Part shown: positions 58,701 to 64,000 of the stretch, piece after piece
How positions within the stretch are numbered: position 1 is the first letter of the stretch
Layout: each line of letters begins with the position of its first letter
Source of the DNA: Theristus sp. LFF4_11
Lineage: Eukaryota; Nematoda; Chromadorea; Monhysterida; Xyalidae
Reading direction: 5' to 3'
NCBI GenBank assembly: GCA_030248135.1
Contig: JASANC010002349.1
Location: 1 to 64,000, forward strand
Length of the DNA: 64,000 bases
Translations under genes and position numbers: made by a program
The notes under the pieces: model-generated
What the model was told of the DNA's origin: nothing
Database searches by the model: none
Seen by the model: only the letters and a program-made list of their open reading frames with translations

Positions 58701-61027
58701 CCTGAAAAAAGCTGCCATGTTTAACCGGCCATACCGTACTCCGCCTCTTTTGTACACAAAGATAATAAATGCACATGTAATTCTTCTGGTCATGGCTCAT
58801 TACGAAAAGTGAGATCCTGTTTGGCGATACTGCAGTGCCTTGATATTCAATTTTTTCATTGATTCGTTTTGTGTAACGTACATTTTTCTCGATTGCGTAC
58901 GCAAGTACATTATTGTTTGTCGGCTTTATTGTTGACTGGATATTAACAGTATATTTCCACTTTTACTTGATTACTTTTTGATTTTGATGAGCGTTTTTGG
59001 TACATGGATTTCTGATTTCTGATTTCTTTTGGTACATTTTCGACGATCTTACCTTAACAAAATAGCCACAATTTAAAGAAGGTTTTTAAAATCAATTTTT
59101 TCAGAGTTTGCTCTGTACCACTGCTTTCGAAATATGGTTTGATTGTTGGCGAATGTGTTACTTTTGAATCCTTCAACACCTGAAGTGGAAATGAAACACA
59201 TAAGCTGAGCTGTTATGAACTTTTGTTGTTTTTAAACCGATTGGTACTTGTTAATCTTTTCAAGCTGGTGTAAGCGTAATTGCACAATTCTGTGAAAACA
59301 CTCAAGCGTCATGCGTGTACAATAAAGATTCGAATTTAAACGGTGTTAAAATACTTGAATCCCGTTGTTTTTGTTAGAAAATGGACTCCTACATGAGTCT
59401 GTTATGAGAACGACGGAATATTTTTATGGCACAAGCCTTTCTCGTTGAATAAAACGGTTGATATTGTTTGTTTTGCCATAATGCACCTGACATTATTGCT
59501 CCACCTCATTATTAATATCATGTTGCCTATCGACCCATGTATCTATCTTCCATTGTTTTTTTCGGTCGTCAGTTTTGTTCTTTTGTTTTTTCTGTGAACG
59601 CATATTGACAAATTAGTCTTCCAAGTGTACAATTGAATTTTTTCGTGAGTTTGTGTGTGCTATTCAAACGATTTTCAGTTGTTGAAGCATATTTGTTTTG
59701 GATGAGCAGCTAAATTACGCATGGATTGAAGTGTGACCCAAGTTTTCCTTTTGACGAAAAATGGCGTCCATTTCCGTATCATAGTTTTTCTTATTCATGT
59801 TTCTTTTGTATTTAATCAGAATATTTACCGGTATTCTGTGCCTTTTCTCAGTATTTTTTCTCGTTGCCTTTGGTTTGCGATTGTTTCACACCGAATTCAA
59901 AACTCTTCTGAATCTGAATGCCAATGTAAAATACATGATTATAGATACACTTACATGAATCAAAAAGACTGCTGCAGTCAGTGCAACAAAAAACAAAGAG
60001 AATGCAACAGCGCAACAATTTTTCCCAGTGCTAGCAGGCTTTCAACCGGCTTGCGCCAGCACAATTGAAAAACAAAACTGGTATGAAAAACAAAACTGGT
60101 ACGAAAGTGATCCGTTGAGTGCAACAATTACATTTTGTGTACAACAAACGGTTTGACCGAAACAGCCTGCTGCGTAACTGCAACTGTAATTGGAGAAGGG
60201 CGTTGGAAAAGTGGATGTGGTGCATGCGGGGAACTGAACACGGACAGGAGGCAGCAGTGGGTGCGCAAGCTTACAGTGAAATGTACACTTGAAAATTCAA
60301 CACCGCATTGGAATAAATGAAACGAATACTGTGAATAAGCAGAGAGAATAATGTACCGACGGCACGTACACAACTCATGCAATTTAGCATTTAAAAAAAA
60401 TATATACGTCTGCAAAGTATTGAATTTCAGAAAGCATATCCATTTAGCAAGGCCTCGCTGCAGTACATCAGATGCTCAAAGCTGGGCATGGTTTCAAATT
60501 GCAGAATCGAACTGATGCGCTTGCCATTTGCGTGTTGTTTACATCGGCCACTATAGCACTGAGTCGCGCGTTTTCCGTTTTTTTTCACCTCCAACGAAAA
60601 CGACAACAGCAACAGCAGATCAGCGTTTTGTTGTTTTCCTTTATGATGGTGTTTCAGTCACGTTGGATACCACACAGAACAATATTTTATGTACCCTAGT
60701 GTTTAGCTTTCGTATTAATTTATCCGAATTCCGAAAATAAAATGAGTCACTCGAAGCAATCGCGACTGGACCAACTTGGTGAAGTGCGTTTTTAGGCAAC
60801 CGCATGCAAACTGTTCAACATTTTTTTGCAGACAATTTCTATTATATTGGCATTTATCGATCGGAGAAAGCTTTTTCAATTTATTGATGACAATTTCAGA
60901 ATCTAATGGCCCAAATGTCAACGCTCAGCACATCACCACCGTCAGGTAACAATAATACATATAGCACCATTAAATTGCAAAAACCCTGAAAACAATGCTA
61001 CTCACTGAAACTTGGGTCGTGACAAAA
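58701..61027. other. Intergenic, no recognisable gene
   Basis: About 2.3 kb of AT-rich sequence. Short frames at 59733-60068 and 60128-60415 have no family motif or clear splice signals. Confidence 0.4.
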
Positions 61028-61116
61028 CACCAACCCAACCCAACCCAACCCAACAGTGAAAAACGTGACAAAACACCAACCCAACCCAACCCAACCCAAC
61101 CCAACACAACCCAACA
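61028..61116 (+). repeat. CCCAA pentamer microsatellite, two runs
   Basis: Two runs of CCCAA/ACCCA repeats separated by 'gtgaaaaacgtgacaaaacacc', followed by an inverse GTTGGTGTTTT near 61143. The neighbouring 'acggtaacgac' motifs recur at 61200-61370. Confidence 0.85.
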
Positions 61117-61544
61117 CACGCGTGACAAAACACCAACACCAACTGTTGGTGTTTTTTTTTTTAATTTTTAAAATTTAAAAAATTGGGTTTTGGGAGTACG
61201 GTAACGACTCCTAGGATGACGGTAACGACATCACGGGTTACGGTAACCCTGTAGTAGGTCTTGACACGATTTTTCCAAAATCACCCTGATCGTCACGAAA
61301 ACTTACTAGAATGTTGGAAACCATTCAGATAATGGCGGGAAACACTCGTATGTTCAAAATACAAGGGTTACGGTAGTTTTTGGGTCTTGACACGAAGTTG
61401 CTGAAGTAGTGTGGGTGGGTCGACTGTAGCGCAATGCTTAAGCATAGGCAGTGTTTAAGTATAGGCAGGAGGGGTGGTGGTGAGTCACTGGGGGGTGCCT
61501 CCTTGGCCCGTGACGTCACGATGAGGGTTTTATGCTGCTGCGGT

Positions 61545-61730
61545 TTTTATGTCTAGCTGTGTCTTCATGTCTCGTGAACTGCGGTTTTATTTTCAATGCA
61601 TTGTCTAGCTGTGTCTTAATGTCCCGTGAACTTGTGTTTTTCCCGCCAAGATTGTTACATTGTGTCTTCATGACCCGTGAGCTGTGGTTTTATGTTGCAC
61701 GTATTTTTTCCCGCCAAGATTGTACCGCGT
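61545..61730 (+). repeat. Imperfect ~60-bp repeats
   Basis: 'gtgtcttcatgtctcgtgaactg' occurs in diverged form at about 61557, 61608 and 61661, each followed by 'tttt' and, in two cases, 'cccgccaagattgt'. Confidence 0.65.
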
Positions 61731-61779
61731 TGTTGACAGTGCTTGCAACCCAAACGTTCACAAATTTCGCAATGTGTGT

Positions 61780-62101
61780 GTGCTCCACATCCCGTTTGTT
61801 CAAGTTAGGTGTATTGTCTCCAGTACAGCTGCACGCTGATTGGTTGAACTAGCCACAGTATTTTACATATATCGCATTTTTTGTGCGTGTTTCTCCATGT
61901 GTTCCACCACATCCTTTTTGTTGAAGTTAGGTGTAATGTCTCTAGTACAGCTGCACGCTGATTGGTTGAACTAGCCACAGTATTTTACATATTTCGCAAT
62001 TTTTTGAACGTGTATCTCCATGTGTTCCACCACATCCCGTTTGTTGAAGTTGGGTGTAATGTCCCTAGTACAGCCGCACGCTGATTGGTTGAACTAACCA
62101 G
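61780..62101 (+). repeat. 122-bp tandem repeat, about 2.7 copies
   Basis: GCACGCTGATTGGTTGAACT occurs at 61831, 61953 and 62076 (spacing 122 and 123). Each unit also has 'gtgttccaccacatcc' and 'ttttacatat.tcgca'. Confidence 0.9.
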
Positions 62102-62369
62102 TGTAACTCTGGTTTTGGTTCACCACAAGTTTTTGTCATGGGACAGCTCATCGCTGATTGGTTGCCAACAACATGACGTCATGCAAACATGTGTGTAACC
62201 ACAGCATTCCGATTTGTCTGGTGATCACAGGACACATACTTGGAATGTGTGCGCCCACAACATGCTCATCTATTTTTTTTTCAAGTGCTCTGTTTTGCAA
62301 CCAGAACGAATTCAGACTGTTGTTGGAGTGAATTTTGTGAAAACTATATAGAAAAAATCGTTACCTCTT

Positions 62370-62960
62370 TTGATTCCTTAATGCACTTTTTTTATTCTTT
62401 AAGCTGACTCTTTTGATTCTTTAATTGCCTCTTTTGATTCCTTAATTGACTCTTTTGATTCCTTAAACTGACTCTTTTGATTCTTTAATTGACTCTTTTG
62501 ACTCCTTAATTGACTCTTTTGACTCCTCAATTGATTTTTTGATTCTTTAAATGACCTTTAAACTCCAACAATTTTTATTTAGAAGTTAATAGAACAACCA
62601 CCACGGCAAAAACTATGACAAACATTGAAAAACTCAAACAAACAAAAACAAAAACAACATCAAACACTAAACAAGAGTAACAACGACACAAGTCAATAAC
62701 ATGTCCACAACATTTCACTGATACGGTTCCTTCACTACCCCCTCAACATATTTGACTCTTTTGATTCCTTCATTGACTCTTTTGATTTTTTTAAATTTAC
62801 TCTTTTGATTTTTAAACTGACTTTTGATTCCTTAAATGACTCTTTTGACTCCTTAATTGACTCTTTTGACTTCTTAATTGACTCTTTTGATTCTTTAAAC
62901 GGACTCTTTTGACTCCTTAATTGACTCTTTTGATTCCTTAAATGACCTAAACCCACTCCA
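62370..62960 (+). repeat. GACTCTTTTGATTCCTTAATT minisatellite in a duplicated block
   Basis: A ~20-21-bp unit close to GACTCTTTTGATTCCTTAATT is repeated at 62380-62570 and again at 62752-62945. The sequence between (62583-62750) is a diverged copy of 62977-63125, including a stub of the zinc-finger ORF's 3' end. So a unit of about 375 bp, array plus flank, is tandemly duplicated. Confidence 0.88.
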
Positions 62961-63093
62961 ACAATTTTTTTTTATTTTAAGAAGTTGATAGAACAACCAC
63001 CACGGCAAAAACAGTGACAAACATTCAAAAACTCACACATTTTTACCGATAGTAGCAACGACACGACAAGTCAAATAACATGTTCAAATCATT

Positions 63094-63708
63094 TCACTGA
63101 TATGGTTCTACTGCCCCCTCAAACTCATCATTGCTTTCTTCTTCTTCTTCAACATTAAATAATTCGAGATTTGGTTTTATAACACGATTTCTAATCAAAA
63201 ACCTTCGGTCCAGCCAAGCGCACTCTCCAGCTTCTTCGCTACTATAATCGTCTTCTTCATACGTACTTTTTCTTCTGCTGATGTTCTCGTATATATCATC
63301 CTCGTTTTCAAGAGCATTTACCAATTTAAATTTTGATTCAACGACTTCTCTCAATTTATCCACAAACTCACTTAGAAACGGTTCCTTCAAAACATGTTTT
63401 GAATCAGGGATATCGTCACAACGCTCAATAGTTTCGCTCAGTAGTAATCGCCAACGTTCAATTTCTTTTCCACCCGAATCTTCTTCTTCTTCTGTGTCAG
63501 ATTCGAGATCTTCTGTTTTGCTGGCTTCGCTACCCGCTTCACTTTCACTGGTTGGTTCATTGCGCTGATATTCTGCTGTTTCATCGAGTTGAGGTTCATC
63601 CTCCATATTCTCTACAGTTCCTTCAGATTTGTGAAAGAGACGTTCGTGCCGCACTCTATTGGAAGAGGATGAAAAATTGCGACCACACACTGAGCACACT
63701 TTGGTCAT
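63094..63708 (-). CDS. Intronless acidic C2H2 zinc-finger protein (204 aa)
   Basis: The ATG at 63708 starts MTKVCSVCGRNFSSSSNRVR followed by HERLFH, a single C2H2 finger (C-x2-C-x12-H-x4-H) at residues about 5-27. The rest is very acidic (Glu/Asp/Ser stretches) with one predicted helical part (SEFVDKLREVVESKFK), ending EGAVEPYQ. An upstream in-frame ATG at 63771 would add 21 residues but falls above the TATA box, so 63708 is preferred. The gene is intronless, unlike its neighbours, and sits between inverted minisatellite arrays. It is probably carried by a mobile element, perhaps as its DNA-binding or regulatory protein. I cannot assign a family. Its 3' end is partly duplicated at 62735-62760. 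Confidence 0.65.
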   Translation of the reverse strand: MTKVCSVCGRNFSSSSNRVRHERLFHKSEGTVENMEDEPQLDETAEYQRNEPTSESEAGSEASKTEDLESDTEEEEDSGGKEIERWRLLLSETIERCDDIPDSKHVLKEPFLSEFVDKLREVVESKFKLVNALENEDDIYENISRRKSTYEEDDYSSEEAGECAWLDRRFLIRNRVIKPNLELFNVEEEEESNDEFEGAVEPYQ

Positions 63709-63735
63709 GACTGATTTAGAATCAGGATTAGAGCC

Positions 63736-63744
63736 CTTTATATA
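63736..63744 (-). promoter_or_regulatory. TATA box (TATATAAAG) of the zinc-finger ORF
   Basis: On the minus strand CTATATAAAGGGC lies about 30 bases before the ATG at 63708, so transcription would start very close to the start codon with almost no 5' leader. Confidence 0.55.
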
Positions 63745-63784
63745 GTGCAGCAGTATGATAAAAGTTAGCACAAGTTATGCACCT

Positions 63785-64000
63785 GAAGATCAAAAGAGTC
63801 ACTTAAGGAATCAAAAGAGTCAATTAAGGAGTCAAAAGAGTCAATTAAGGAGTCAAAAGAGTCCGTTTAAAGAATCAAAAGAGTCAATTAAGAAGTCAAA
63901 AGAGTCAATTAAGGAGTCAAAAGAGTCATTTAAGGAATCAAAAGTCAGTTTAAAAATCAAAAGAGTAAATTTAAAAAAATCAAAAGAGTCAATGAAGGAA
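63785..64000 (-). repeat. Inverted minisatellite array, runs off the window
   Basis: Same 20-21-bp unit as 62370-62960 but in the opposite orientation (AATTAAGGAGTCAAAAGAGTC). The zinc-finger ORF is thus flanked by inverted arrays, as expected for subterminal inverted repeats of a larger element. Confidence 0.88.

Noticed and set aside
61532..61852. 106-codon plus-strand frame
   Set aside because: It runs through diverged 60-bp repeats and into the 122-bp repeat, so it is a repeat artefact.
62735..62956. Minus-strand KESKESIKESKES frame
   Set aside because: Translation of the 20-21-bp minisatellite.

Overview
This is a repeat-rich segment of a metazoan nuclear genome. Genes are split into many short exons with GT-AG introns; splice phases matched at almost every junction I reconstructed. 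A CX-module gene (a cysteine module I associate mainly with nematodes) with a glycine/serine-rich, prion-like N-terminus and a Pro/Tyr-rich tail suggests a nematode or close ecdysozoan with larger introns and more transposons than Caenorhabditis. The phylum call is inference.

Layout. 1-4.5 kb: poly-G/poly-C foldback fragments, two hAT-type fragments and a doubtful secreted-peptide gene. 4.5-7.6 kb (minus): N-terminal half of AMFR/gp78, an ER membrane RING ubiquitin ligase; the exons after the RING start were not found. 7.7-16 kb: transposon and foldback cluster. 16.2-16.7 kb (plus): two-exon membrane microprotein. 17.8-27.4 kb (plus): complete BBS9/PTHB1 (BBSome subunit), with a 171-bp satellite and two abutting MITEs in its largest intron. 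30.0-36.9 kb (plus): BMPER/crossveinless-2 (five VWC domains and a VWD domain), a secreted BMP regulator. 39.0-41.3 kb (plus): CX-module membrane protein. 43.1-45.5 kb (minus): two-exon double zinc-ribbon, tail-anchored protein. 45.6-51.7 kb: a dense block of TIR elements, including a hAT-like copy carrying foreign coding-like sequence and a 1.18-kb long-TIR foldback. 53.8-54.5 kb (minus): small multi-pass protein resembling the Frag1/DRAM/Sfk1 family, head-to-head and overlapping with 54.4-58.1 kb (plus): Mextli, an eIF4E-binding protein with a MIF4G-like region, a KH domain and a YxxxxL-Phi motif. 61-64 kb: tandem arrays flanking an intronless C2H2 zinc-finger ORF with its own TATA box, probably part of a larger mobile element that continues beyond the window.

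The genes do not form one pathway. The most notable points are BBS9 next to BMPER in the same orientation, as in the human genome; a paralogous empty site that proves the boundaries and 8-bp target duplication of one MITE family; and the zinc-finger ORF between inverted minisatellite arrays at the right edge. I saw no virus gene, rRNA or CRISPR array.
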